The translations under genes were made by a program, and so were the position numbers. The notes beneath the pieces were generated by a model that worked only from the letters and a program-made list of their open reading frames with translations, had not been told where the DNA came from and did not search any database. Source: Candidatus Nitrosopolaris rasttigaisensis (GTDB lineage: Archaea; Thermoproteota; Nitrososphaeria; Nitrososphaerales; Nitrososphaeraceae). Taken from it: a stretch of DNA of 6,410 bases. The DNA lies in NCBI GenBank assembly GCA_933226995.1, contig CAKOFP010000213.1, positions 1 to 6,410 on the forward strand, given 5' to 3'. Below are positions 1 to 5,997 of this stretch, one piece after another (position 1 is the stretch's first letter; each line of letters opens with the position of its first letter).

Positions 1-1
1 A

Positions 2-661
2 GTCGACAATAATATCGTCAGGGTCACGACACAAGCGTTAGCTGCTGTACTAGGTGGATGTCAATCATTGCATACAAACTCTCGCGACGAAGCCCTTGCA
101 CTGCCAACAGAAGAATCTGTGAAAGTGGCGCTACGGACGCAACAGATTATCGGGGCAGAAACGGGCGTAACGAAAACAGTCGATCCGGTTGGCGGGTCTT
201 ACTATATCGAATCCTTGACCCAGACAATCGAGGAGCAGGTTGAAAAATATTTGAAAAAAATTCACCGAATGGGCGGGGCGTTGGCAGCTGTCGAAAGAGG
301 ATTTTTTCAAGATGAAATAAGAAAGAACGCATACAGGTTGAAAAAGGAAGTGGACTCGGCTGAACGCATTATCGTTGGTGTGAACAAATTCCAAGATAAT
401 GAAGGCGTCGAACCCAAGATAAGTATGTTAGATAATGAAATTGAAATAAGGCAAGTTGCTCGGCTTAAGGATTTCAAGAAAAACCGTGATAAGATAAAGA
501 TTGATGCCGCCATCAGCGCACTCCAAAAGGCTGCGGAGAATCCTGATGAAAATTTGATGCCCCACATAATTAACGCCGTGAAAAACAACGTGACTCTGGG
601 TGAAATAAACAAAGTCTTTAAAGAAGTGTTTGGTATGTTCGAACCAAAGATTGCATTTTAA
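2..661 (+). CDS. Methylmalonyl-CoA mutase, catalytic (large) subunit, C-terminal part
   Basis: This is the 3' part of a gene that begins before the window; the frame is open from base 2 and ends at TAA 659-661, giving 219 residues. Methylmalonyl-CoA mutase interconverts succinyl-CoA and (R)-methylmalonyl-CoA using adenosylcobalamin; in Thaumarchaeota it serves the 3-hydroxypropionate/4-hydroxybutyrate cycle. The visible family signatures are NNIVRVTTQALAAVLGG, then a QSLHTNS-DEALALPTEE block, RTQQII and TVDPVGGSYYIE, all typical of the mutase barrel. The protein stops shortly after a VFGMFEPK-like end, so the cobalamin-binding domain must be a separate small subunit, the usual archaeal arrangement; that gene is not in the window. 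The residues that separate methylmalonyl- from isobutyryl-CoA mutases lie upstream and cannot be checked, so the substrate assignment leans on the nearby epimerase. The 'TNSRDEAL' segment has Arg where many homologues have Phe. Confidence 0.93.
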   Translation, partial: VDNNIVRVTTQALAAVLGGCQSLHTNSRDEALALPTEESVKVALRTQQIIGAETGVTKTVDPVGGSYYIESLTQTIEEQVEKYLKKIHRMGGALAAVERGFFQDEIRKNAYRLKKEVDSAERIIVGVNKFQDNEGVEPKISMLDNEIEIRQVARLKDFKKNRDKIKIDAAISALQKAAENPDENLMPHIINAVKNNVTLGEINKVFKEVFGMFEPKIAF

Positions 662-736
662 ATTCGGTAACAAAACTCTGAATGACAATAAACAATGTTC
701 TTGAGCGTCAAACGGCATCATGAAAGCCTAAAGTGG

Positions 737-777
737 TATATCGCTACCTGCTAGTATCCTAGAGATATATCCCTACC
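737..777. promoter_or_regulatory. Candidate operator cluster and core promoter upstream of ahcY
   Basis: Three exact copies of the 9-mer ATATCNCTA lie here: 738-746 (+), 760-768 (-) and 767-775 (+). The last two share ATAT and form a 16-bp near-perfect palindrome, TAGAGATATATCCCTA (760-775), with one mismatched pair. The two plus copies extend to an 11-nt match (ATATC-CTACC). The cluster ends just before the TTG start at 779. The best TATA-like element is TATATC at 737-742, which would place transcription initiation around 765-767, so a bound protein would cover both the TATA element and the start. That a protein binds here is inference. Confidence 0.5.
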
Positions 778-778
778 T

Positions 779-1975
779 TTGTCCAGCAAAATTGCCGATA
801 TTGGGTTAGCGAAGGAGGGACAAATGTCATACCGATGGGCTGTGGCCCATATGACAATATTAGACAAGATTAAGATCAGAAACGAAAGTAAGAAGCCGTT
901 ATCAGGTTATAAATTAGGATTTTGCTTACACATTACAAAAGAAACATCGGTTTTAGTAATTACCGCAAAAATGTTAGGGGCGGAGATCGCAATCTGTTCT
1001 GCAAATCCCTTATCCACACAAGATGATGTGGCCGCATTTTTGTATTCAGAGGGCATAAGGATTTTCGCATGGAGAGGACAATCAGAGAGGCAATACCGTG
1101 AGTGCATTAAAAGCGTTCTCCAATTTCGGCCAGATATTCTGACAGATGATGGCGGAGACCTACATATTGCTGCTCATAAATTAAGAAAAACCCGATTCTA
1201 CGGCGGAACTGAGGAAACCACTACTGGTGTGAAGAGATTAGAGATATTACAGTCAAGGAAACGCCTGAGATATCCCGTGATAGCAGTGAATAATGCATAT
1301 ACAAAATATTTATTCGATAACCGATATGGAACGGGGCAAAGCACAATTGATGGGATCTTGAGGACGACTGGCTTGTTTCTGTCAGGGAAACAAGTAATAG
1401 TATGCGGTTACGGCTGGGTAGGAAAAGGTGTATCTGTCAGAGCAAGAGGGATGGGAGCAATTGTTACCATAACAGAAATTGATCCCATAAAAGCTCTAGA
1501 AGCACACATGGACGGATTCAATGTTAAACAATTATCCGAGATTGCACAGTTCGGTGACATATTTATAACATGTACCGGCAACAGCCGTGTTATTAGAGAA
1601 GAGCATCTTATAAAAATGAAGGATGGGGCGATACTGGCTAACGCAGGACATTTTGATGTCGAAATAGATATTGATTACCTTACTTCTCAGGACAAATTTC
1701 CCCTTTCGGTAAGGCCTAACGTAGACTGCTTTAAATTTGGTGATAAGAAATTATATCTGTTATCAAAAGGAAGAGTTATTAACCTAGTTGGTGCCGAGGG
1801 GCATCCCCCTGAAGTAATGGCTTTATCGTTTGCCAACCAGTTATTATCAGTTTTATTTCTTGCAAAGAATTATCGCTTATTGGAAAACAAAGTCTACAAT
1901 GTTCCGCCTGACATCGACATAAATGTGGCTCACTATGCTGTCGAAGCAGCAGGTCTAAAGATTGATGAATGTTGA
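779..1975 (+). CDS. ahcY: S-adenosylhomocysteine hydrolase (adenosylhomocysteinase), short C-terminus
   Basis: Cytosolic NAD-dependent enzyme that splits S-adenosylhomocysteine into adenosine and homocysteine and so relieves product inhibition of methyltransferases. The 398 residues keep the family core: CLHITKET with His51, NPLSTQDDVAA, FAWRGQ, TDDGGD (Asp127), TEETTTG (Glu146), VNNAYTKYLFDN (Asn171, Lys176, Asp180), the NAD-binding GYGWVG (210-215), TEIDPIKALEA, NAGHFDVEID (from about 288) and GHPPEVMALSFANQ. The TTG start at 779 is chosen because the following KIADIGLAKEG aligns with the conserved family N-terminus and there is no in-frame ATG before 824. Two oddities: codons 12-14 (Lys-Glu-Gly) happen to spell a Shine-Dalgarno sequence before an in-frame ATG at 824, and the protein ends at GLKIDEC, lacking the usual LT-EQ--Y--SW type tail that helps close the neighbouring subunit's NAD site. 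The codons look AT-richer than the mutase upstream. Family assignment is firm; full activity is not assured. Confidence 0.93.
   Translation: MSSKIADIGLAKEGQMSYRWAVAHMTILDKIKIRNESKKPLSGYKLGFCLHITKETSVLVITAKMLGAEIAICSANPLSTQDDVAAFLYSEGIRIFAWRGQSERQYRECIKSVLQFRPDILTDDGGDLHIAAHKLRKTRFYGGTEETTTGVKRLEILQSRKRLRYPVIAVNNAYTKYLFDNRYGTGQSTIDGILRTTGLFLSGKQVIVCGYGWVGKGVSVRARGMGAIVTITEIDPIKALEAHMDGFNVKQLSEIAQFGDIFITCTGNSRVIREEHLIKMKDGAILANAGHFDVEIDIDYLTSQDKFPLSVRPNVDCFKFGDKKLYLLSKGRVINLVGAEGHPPEVMALSFANQLLSVLFLAKNYRLLENKVYNVPPDIDINVAHYAVEAAGLKIDEC
812..826 (+). promoter_or_regulatory. Internal Shine-Dalgarno and in-frame ATG inside ahcY
   Basis: AAGGAGGG (812-819) sits four bases before an in-frame ATG at 824 (codon 16). 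Taken alone it is a better initiation signal than the TTG at 779. The same bases encode Lys-Glu-Gly in a conserved N-terminal segment, so chance is likely, but the site bears on which start is used. Confidence 0.3.
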
Positions 1976-1989
1976 TTCCAATCTATATG

Positions 1990-2068
1990 AATCTCTAGCG
2001 TGTTATATAACAGAAATATCGCTAAGTACTAATTGCTCAGAGGCACAAAGTTAGGGATAGCTTAAAAT
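1990..2068 (+). promoter_or_regulatory. metG promoter: TATA box with ATATCNCTA-type sites upstream
   Basis: TTAAAA (2062-2067) is a TATA-like box about 29 nt before the GTG at 2094, the spacing expected for a leaderless or nearly leaderless archaeal mRNA. Upstream are one exact copy of ATATCNCTA (2016-2024, +), one copy with a single mismatch on the minus strand (2052-2060, read CTATCCCTA) that abuts the TATA box, and a weaker ATCTCTAG (1991-1998). A binding site abutting the TATA box could act on TBP/TFB recruitment. The TATA call is moderate and the operator call is inference. Confidence 0.45.
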
Positions 2069-2093
2069 CTGATCCAAACCGAGAAATTTTTCT

Positions 2094-3773
2094 GTGCTAG
2101 GTGTCAACGAGAAAATCACAAGTGCTGTCGTAACGAGCGCTCTTCCGTATGCAAATGGTGAAATTCATCTAGGGCATATTGCTTCTACTTACCTGCCAGC
2201 AGATATTTTTACACGATATTCACGGCTAACGGGAAGGAAAATTTATCATATTTGTGCTTCCGATGATTTTGGAACTCCCGTTCTAATTAATGCAGAAAGG
2301 GAAAACAAAAGTCCTAGCGATTATGTCGCCTTTTGGAATAGGCGAGATTATGAAGATTTCAAGATGTTAGGAATATCTTTTGACAGTTTCTCTAGTACAA
2401 GTTCAAAAGAAAATTGGCAGTTTGTACAATACGTTTTCAAAAGGCTTTCGGAAAATGGTCACATCTACAACCGAGATGTAATACAGTTTTATTGTAAATT
2501 CGATAACAAATTCCTGCCCGATAGATACGTAATAGGAAAATGTCCTTTTTGCGGAGCCGAAGATCAGTATTCCGACCTTTGCGAAAAATGTGGACGTGTT
2601 CCTGATGAGATTCTAGAGCCTCGATGTGGGATATGCGGAAATAAACCCATCAAGAAACAGAGTAAGCACTATTTCTTTAGACTCTCTAGTTTCTCGACCC
2701 AGCTAAAACTATGGCTAAATACTAACAGTAATCTTCAATCCGACGTTAAAAATTATGTCATTAACTGGATAAACGAAGGACTACGGGACTGGGATATAAC
2801 GAGAGATTTATCGTGGGGCATACCTATACCGTTGCCAGAGGCCAAGGGAAAAGTATTCTACGGTTGGTTCGATAATCATCTCTGCTATATCTCCACACTA
2901 ACTGCCTATCTTCGGCAGTCTGGAGTGGACGGTAAAGCATTCTGGAACAGCTCTGAGATCTATCACTTTATTGGCAAAGACATCGTATATCATCATTACC
3001 TAATCCTTCCAGCAATGCGGATGGGGATAGACGAAGAGTACAAATTGCCGGATTATATACCGAGCAGAGGTCATCTTCTGCTCCATAATCAAAAGATCTC
3101 GAAAAGTCGAAACTGGTATATTGGTCTTAGAGATTTTACAACAACCTTCGCGCCTGACTATTTGAGATTTTACCTCGCATCTCTCACACCTTACTCCCAG
3201 ACAGACATCAATTTTGATTGGGACGTATTTTCTGAGAAGATTAACAACGAACTAATTGCAAATATAGGGAACTTTATAAACCGCGCGTTATCTTTTACCC
3301 AGAAAACATTTTCCGGAAAGGTCCCCAAACCTATAGAATATGATTCCGATGATAATCTTAGTTTGTCACAGATTGCAGGAATAGCACAAGAGGTAGGTTG
3401 CTTGTTGTCGGCACTCGAAATCGATAAATCGCTAAAAAGAATTCTGAGATTTACTACTCACTTTAATCAATACTTTCAAATAAAACAGCCCTGGGCTCGT
3501 ACAGAAACTGCTATGACAACGTTGTTTATTGCAGTGAATGCCGTAAGGTCAATAGCAGTCATGTTAGAGCCTTTTATCCCATTTTCTTGTGAGAAAATAT
3601 GGTGCCAGTTGGGCATGACGGACAGCATACACCAACAACCCTGGTCGTCTGCATCACAGATGAGAATTTCTGCTGGGCATTCACTTGGCAAGGTCGAACC
3701 TATTTTCAGCAAGATCGAACGAGAGATGATAGAACACCAAAAAAAAGGTCTTGGCATGCACAATGGTCGATAA
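2094..3773 (+). CDS. metG: Methionyl-tRNA synthetase
   Basis: Class I aminoacyl-tRNA synthetase that charges tRNA-Met with methionine, 559 residues. Visible signatures are TSALPYANGEIHLGH (the HIGH motif as HLGH, 25-28), CASDDFGTP, a zinc-knuckle insertion with three CxxC pairs (Cys150/153, 163/166, 178/181), WGIPIP (241-246), HFIGKDIVYHH (291-301) and the KMSKS loop as KISKS (334-338), followed by RNWYIGLRDF and an anticodon-binding helical domain ending with PIFSKIE. There is no C-terminal EMAP-type tRNA-binding domain; in archaea this is often absent or encoded separately. The methionine-pocket segment reads YGWFDNHLCYIS where bacterial enzymes have Y-WFDAPIGY; I take this as a clade variant. 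The GTG start is the only start codon before the conserved block in this frame, and the upstream TATA box supports it. It overlaps nadM by 11 nt, so the two are probably co-transcribed. Confidence 0.96.
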   Translation: MLGVNEKITSAVVTSALPYANGEIHLGHIASTYLPADIFTRYSRLTGRKIYHICASDDFGTPVLINAERENKSPSDYVAFWNRRDYEDFKMLGISFDSFSSTSSKENWQFVQYVFKRLSENGHIYNRDVIQFYCKFDNKFLPDRYVIGKCPFCGAEDQYSDLCEKCGRVPDEILEPRCGICGNKPIKKQSKHYFFRLSSFSTQLKLWLNTNSNLQSDVKNYVINWINEGLRDWDITRDLSWGIPIPLPEAKGKVFYGWFDNHLCYISTLTAYLRQSGVDGKAFWNSSEIYHFIGKDIVYHHYLILPAMRMGIDEEYKLPDYIPSRGHLLLHNQKISKSRNWYIGLRDFTTTFAPDYLRFYLASLTPYSQTDINFDWDVFSEKINNELIANIGNFINRALSFTQKTFSGKVPKPIEYDSDDNLSLSQIAGIAQEVGCLLSALEIDKSLKRILRFTTHFNQYFQIKQPWARTETAMTTLFIAVNAVRSIAVMLEPFIPFSCEKIWCQLGMTDSIHQQPWSSASQMRISAGHSLGKVEPIFSKIEREMIEHQKKGLGMHNGR

Positions 3774-4314
3774 TTTAAAGCGCGGACTAATGGTGGGACG
3801 TTTCCAACCATTTCACAAAGGACATCTTTGCCTCGTTGGGCAGATCTTTGAAGACTGCGACGAGTTAGTTATTGCTATCGGAAGCGCCCAAATCAACTAC
3901 AGCTATACGGATCCGTTTACTGCAGGAGAACGGATAATGATGATACATGCCGCTTTGGTAGAATCGAAGATAGATTTGACAAAATGCCACATTGTACCTG
4001 TGGTAAACGATGAAAATAATGCTAGATGGTTTGGACATCTTAAATCTATGGTACCTCATTTTGATATTCTTTATTCTGGCAACGAATTTGTTACAAACTT
4101 GGTGTCGGGTCAGACTGAAATTCTGAAACCTAGGTTTAGTAGGAGGAATGAGTACAATGGTACAAATATTCGTAAACTTATGTCAAGATCACATCGCTGG
4201 AAAAAATTTGTTCCAGACTCTGTGGCCGGAATCATCGAGCAGATAGACGGTGTCACTAGAATTCGATTTCTTTTAAACGAGAAATTATCTGAGAGACAGA
4301 AAAATGCCCTATGA
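3763..4314 (+). CDS. nadM: Nicotinamide-nucleotide adenylyltransferase, archaeal NadM type
   Basis: Transfers AMP from ATP to nicotinamide mononucleotide (or its acid form) to make NAD+, the last common step of NAD synthesis and salvage. The 183 residues carry GLMVGRFQPFHKGH (8-21) with the HxGH nucleotidyltransferase motif (His18, His21), IGSAQ then TDPFTAGER (49-57), a VPVVNDENNARWFGHLKSM segment (78-96), and the C-terminal YNGTNIRKLM (131-140) that corresponds to the ISxxxxR-type ATP-binding motif. Length fits archaeal NadM (about 170-185). I chose ATG 3763 over the in-frame TTG at 3751 because ATG is the better codon and GRFQPFHKGH falls at the usual distance. The start lies inside the end of metG, in another frame, which suggests translational coupling. 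Its product is the cofactor of AhcY two genes upstream, a suggestive but unproven link. Confidence 0.95.
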   Translation: MVDNLKRGLMVGRFQPFHKGHLCLVGQIFEDCDELVIAIGSAQINYSYTDPFTAGERIMMIHAALVESKIDLTKCHIVPVVNDENNARWFGHLKSMVPHFDILYSGNEFVTNLVSGQTEILKPRFSRRNEYNGTNIRKLMSRSHRWKKFVPDSVAGIIEQIDGVTRIRFLLNEKLSERQKNAL

Positions 4315-4332
4315 TGACTGACCTTTGAAACT

Positions 4333-4545
4333 ATGCAAAAAAAAGACGATGAAGATTTACCCCACAAATTGACACTGATGTGCATCGACTTAATACCAAC
4401 TACAGAACCTTCGTCAATAACATTAAAGCTAATCGGTAACTCCAATTTGGACAGACCCAGAGTGCGACTCCAGTTAATGTCGCGTCGGAGTAGATCTATG
4501 CGACTTTGCCTAGCCCTTCGCTGGAGCCTCGCAAAATTCCATTAG
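4333..4545 (+). CDS. Doubtful 70-codon open frame in the convergent spacer
   Basis: An ATG frame begins 18 nt after nadM and ends 36 nt inside the 3' end of the opposing epimerase gene. The first 50 or so residues are mixed charged and polar (starting MQKKDDEDLP) with no membrane segment or motif I recognise; the last 20 are Arg-rich and look like readthrough. I see no ribosome binding site or promoter of its own. It could be a small nadM-linked gene, but non-coding spacer is more likely. Apart from this frame the spacer 4315-4509 shows only an A-run at 4337-4344. Confidence 0.15.
   Translation: MQKKDDEDLPHKLTLMCIDLIPTTEPSSITLKLIGNSNLDRPRVRLQLMSRRSRSMRLCLALRWSLAKFH
4337..4344 (-). terminator. 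Possible U-tract terminator for the minus-strand transcript
   Basis: Eight consecutive A on the plus strand read as T8 on the minus strand, about 165 nt beyond the epimerase stop. Archaeal termination commonly uses T-runs without a hairpin. No comparable T-run follows nadM on the plus strand. The call rests on the run alone. Confidence 0.3.
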
Positions 4546-4911
4546 GACGCCATTAATCGATTTGGGATGAATAAAAGTAATTCTTCTCCCATAAGATCCA
4601 AGCCTCAGTCCGCCAAGGATCTTCATACCATTTGCGGTTGCCCTAGAAATGTCTTTCTCGATATCATCCGCAGTTATGGCGATATGATGTATTCCTTCAC
4701 CTCGGTCGACCAGAAATTTTTTAATTGGGCTATCTTCGGCAGTTGGTTCCATCAGCTCAATCCTCGTGTCCGCTAATTCTAGCATTGCAACTCGGACCTT
4801 TTCATTATGAACTATCTCTACTTCTAAACGATCTACTTTCAAAATTCTTTGGTAGTTTCCTACTGCTACATCTAAATTGCTAACAGCAATAGCTACATGA
4901 TCTATTCGCAT
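4510..4911 (-). CDS. mce: Methylmalonyl-CoA epimerase
   Basis: A 133-residue enzyme of the vicinal oxygen chelate (glyoxalase-like) superfamily that interconverts (S)- and (R)-methylmalonyl-CoA and so feeds the stereoisomer the mutase needs. Two beta-alpha-beta-beta-beta modules are visible: MRIDHVAIAVSNLD (His5, metal ligand) to RIELMEP (Glu52), then GEGIHHIAITADDI (His75/His76) to the characteristic FIHPKSINGVLMEFCE (Glu125 as the last metal ligand). Length and motif order match the family. ATG 4911 is preceded by a purine-rich AGGATGA (4916-4922) and the protein begins directly at the first strand, so the start is secure. It is transcribed towards nadM, after padR and an unknown gene on the same strand. 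Its partner mutase lies about 3.8 kb away on the other strand with three other genes between. Confidence 0.94.
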   Translation of the reverse strand: MRIDHVAIAVSNLDVAVGNYQRILKVDRLEVEIVHNEKVRVAMLELADTRIELMEPTAEDSPIKKFLVDRGEGIHHIAITADDIEKDISRATANGMKILGGLRLGSYGRRITFIHPKSINGVLMEFCEAPAKG

Positions 4912-4915
4912 TTCG

Positions 4916-4953
4916 TCATCCTGTCTCTACTATCCAACAGTCTGGTTAATAAT
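4916..4953 (-). promoter_or_regulatory. Probable mce promoter and ribosome binding site
   Basis: On the minus strand CATTATTAA (4953-4945) is a TATA-like element. Initiation about 26 nt downstream (near 4923) would leave a leader of roughly 12 nt containing AGGATGA (4922-4916), five... bases short of a full Shine-Dalgarno but correctly placed, with four bases between it and ATG 4911. The epimerase may therefore have its own promoter, separate from padR. Confidence 0.35.
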
Positions 4954-5029
4954 GATAATTCAAGTCCGCGATAATTGGTAAGAAGATCACAAGTACTTGC
5001 ACATCCAAGATGAGAATAAACCGACGTTT

Positions 5030-5389
5030 TCAAGAAGAGAGCATTTGATCTATTTTCTTTAAGTGCGTAACCAAGTTATATAAGACTTCGATTTTACTCT
5101 TGGGCGAGTTTGCATATCGTATGACATTGTCTATAAACGCACTGATTGGAATGACCTCCTCTCCTAGAACTTCAATCCCCTTGGATGTGAGCAAGTAGGA
5201 CTTTTGGGACGGAGCAGATTCAACGCCACTAAGAAAATAATTATGCGCATCTCCCATCGCTGAGCTGGCATTAACATACTGTCCTTTCAGTATTTCAGTT
5301 TCATTTGTGATCTCTTGTTCTATAGCGCCCATTTTATCGATAAGTTTGTTTATTCGCAGCATACTTTCATCTATCGCAGCAGAAGACAA
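5030..5389 (-). CDS. Uncharacterised 119-aa protein downstream of padR
   Basis: I do not recognise a family. The protein appears mostly helical, with no signal peptide, membrane segment or cysteines. Residues 8-37 form an amphipathic, coiled-coil-like helix rich in Glu, Ile and Lys. Residues 64-78 (SYLLTSKGIEVLGEE) resemble the wing of PadR/MarR-like winged helices, where the pattern Y-LT-KG---L is common, and resemble YKITPKGLEMA in the neighbouring PadR protein. The rest of a DNA-binding domain (the W-PSPG-IYP recognition region) is not evident. The start is uncertain: TTG 5389 gives 119 residues, ATG 5362 gives 110. It follows padR by 58 nt on the same strand, so it could be a partner, a degenerate regulator or unrelated. 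The frame looks coding: no cysteines, a regular heptad-like pattern and an uninterrupted length. Confidence 0.65.
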   Translation of the reverse strand: MSSAAIDESMLRINKLIDKMGAIEQEITNETEILKGQYVNASSAMGDAHNYFLSGVESAPSQKSYLLTSKGIEVLGEEVIPISAFIDNVIRYANSPKSKIEVLYNLVTHLKKIDQMLSS

Positions 5390-5430
5390 ATAATTTTGAG
5401 GCCTTAAGACGTGGTAAGCTAGTGGAGTGA

Positions 5431-5437
5431 ATAAAAT
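5431..5437 (-). promoter_or_regulatory. Possible TATA box for the uncharacterised gene
   Basis: On the minus strand ATTTTAT lies between padR and the 119-aa gene, about 45 nt before its TTG start. Initiation near 5408 would give a leader of about 19 nt. The stretch just before it (5440-5450) is an ATA/GTA-rich repeat. This is a weak call; co-transcription with padR is equally possible. Confidence 0.25.
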
Positions 5438-5447
5438 ACTATTACTA

Positions 5448-5951
5448 TTATTCGACAGCCACTTTCTCTGTATGTTCCGTTTGTTCGTCCATTTTCTTTA
5501 ATTCAGTCAGCAAGAACTGCTTATACTTGTCACGCTCCTGTTCTGTCATTCTATCAAGATTCGAGCTGAGTGTGGCGCCTATTGTAGATACTCTATCTAT
5601 CAAATCTAGTGCCATAAACTTGCCGACACTCCCTACTCTTAGCATCACGTCAACTTGCTTCTGTAACATCTTATGAACTGACTGTATGTCAGCAGCCATT
5701 TCAAGCCCTTTGGGTGTAATTTTGTACCTCCCGTTCTCTGTCTCATCTATAAGCCCCTCCTCGAGTAACCGACCCAGCATAGGGTAAATCAATCCAGGGG
5801 ACGGCTTCCATTTTCCCTCACTTTGAAGAGTAGCTTTATCAATAATTTCTTTGCCTGATAGCTGTTGGTCTTTTAGCAGGCCGAGCACATAGTGCCTTGA
5901 GAATCCTCTGGGAATCACACTCCCTACCCTCGAAAACCAATTGGATAGCAT
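5448..5951 (-). CDS. PadR-family winged-helix transcriptional regulator
   Basis: A 167-residue DNA-binding protein. Residues 17-85 form the PadR winged helix: SRHYVLGLLKDQQLSGKEII, then GKWKPSPGLIYPMLGRLLEEGLI (46-68), the family's recognition-helix signature, and the wing with RYKITPKG (75-82). The C-terminal half (about 86-165) is helical and charged, as in PadR proteins that dimerise through a C-terminal coiled coil; the end is rich in Glu, Lys and Thr. PadR proteins usually repress, and often control their own gene plus a neighbour; the ligand cannot be predicted here. ATG 5951 is supported by a TATA box centred 27 nt upstream, which implies a leaderless mRNA. Two tandem copies of ATATCNCTA lie between that TATA box and the start codon, in the right place for autorepression, and the same motif occurs before ahcY and metG. 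Confidence 0.92.
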   Translation of the reverse strand: MLSNWFSRVGSVIPRGFSRHYVLGLLKDQQLSGKEIIDKATLQSEGKWKPSPGLIYPMLGRLLEEGLIDETENGRYKITPKGLEMAADIQSVHKMLQKQVDVMLRVGSVGKFMALDLIDRVSTIGATLSSNLDRMTEQERDKYKQFLLTELKKMDEQTEHTEKVAVE

Positions 5952-5973
5952 ATCACTAGTAATATCGCTAGCG
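5950..5973. promoter_or_regulatory. Tandem candidate operator at the padR start
   Basis: Two adjacent 12-bp units, ATATCACTAGTA (5950-5961) and ATATCGCTAGCG (5962-5973), agree at 9 of 12 positions and both contain the exact ATATCNCTA core. They fill the space between the padR TATA box and its start codon, the first overlapping the ATG. A 12-bp repeat places the units about one helical turn apart on the same DNA face. Autoregulation by PadR is inferred from position. Confidence 0.5.
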
Positions 5974-5974
5974 A

Positions 5975-5982
5975 CTTATTAA
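5975..5982 (-). promoter_or_regulatory. padR TATA box
   Basis: TTAATAAG on the minus strand is centred about 27 nt upstream of the A of ATG 5951. That is the standard archaeal TATA-to-initiation distance, so transcription should begin at or next to the start codon, giving a leaderless message. Confidence 0.55.
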
Positions 5983-5997
5983 CGTTTCTTTGAATCT

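Noticed and set aside
58..243. Plus-strand 61-codon frame overlapping the mutase
   Set aside because: It is out of frame with the conserved mutase sequence and ends within it.
131..721. Several minus-strand open frames of 61-101 codons across the mutase gene
   Set aside because: They lie opposite a clearly conserved coding sequence and their translations show no family signature.
662..736. Possible small RNA or terminator after the mutase gene
   Set aside because: Only a TTTT near the stop and weak inverted bases; nothing beyond chance.
1239..1247. ATATCNCTA copy (minus strand) within ahcY coding sequence
   Set aside because: It encodes Leu-Glu-Ile in a normal part of the protein and stands alone, so I treat it as background rather than an operator.
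2866..2890. Unusual methionine-pocket segment YGWFDNHLCYIS in MetG
   Set aside because: It differs from bacterial enzymes, but the rest of the enzyme is intact and a similar variant probably occurs in related archaea, so I do not claim altered specificity.
3476..4445. Minus-strand frames opposite metG and nadM (111, 64 and 111 codons)
   Set aside because: They oppose metG and nadM, whose motifs are unmistakable; compositions look like shadows.
4460..4506. Repeated TGCGACT and a short ACTCC/GGAGT pair near the epimerase 3' end
   Set aside because: The repeats are short and the stem only 5 bp; no T-run follows, so a terminator or repeat element is not supported.
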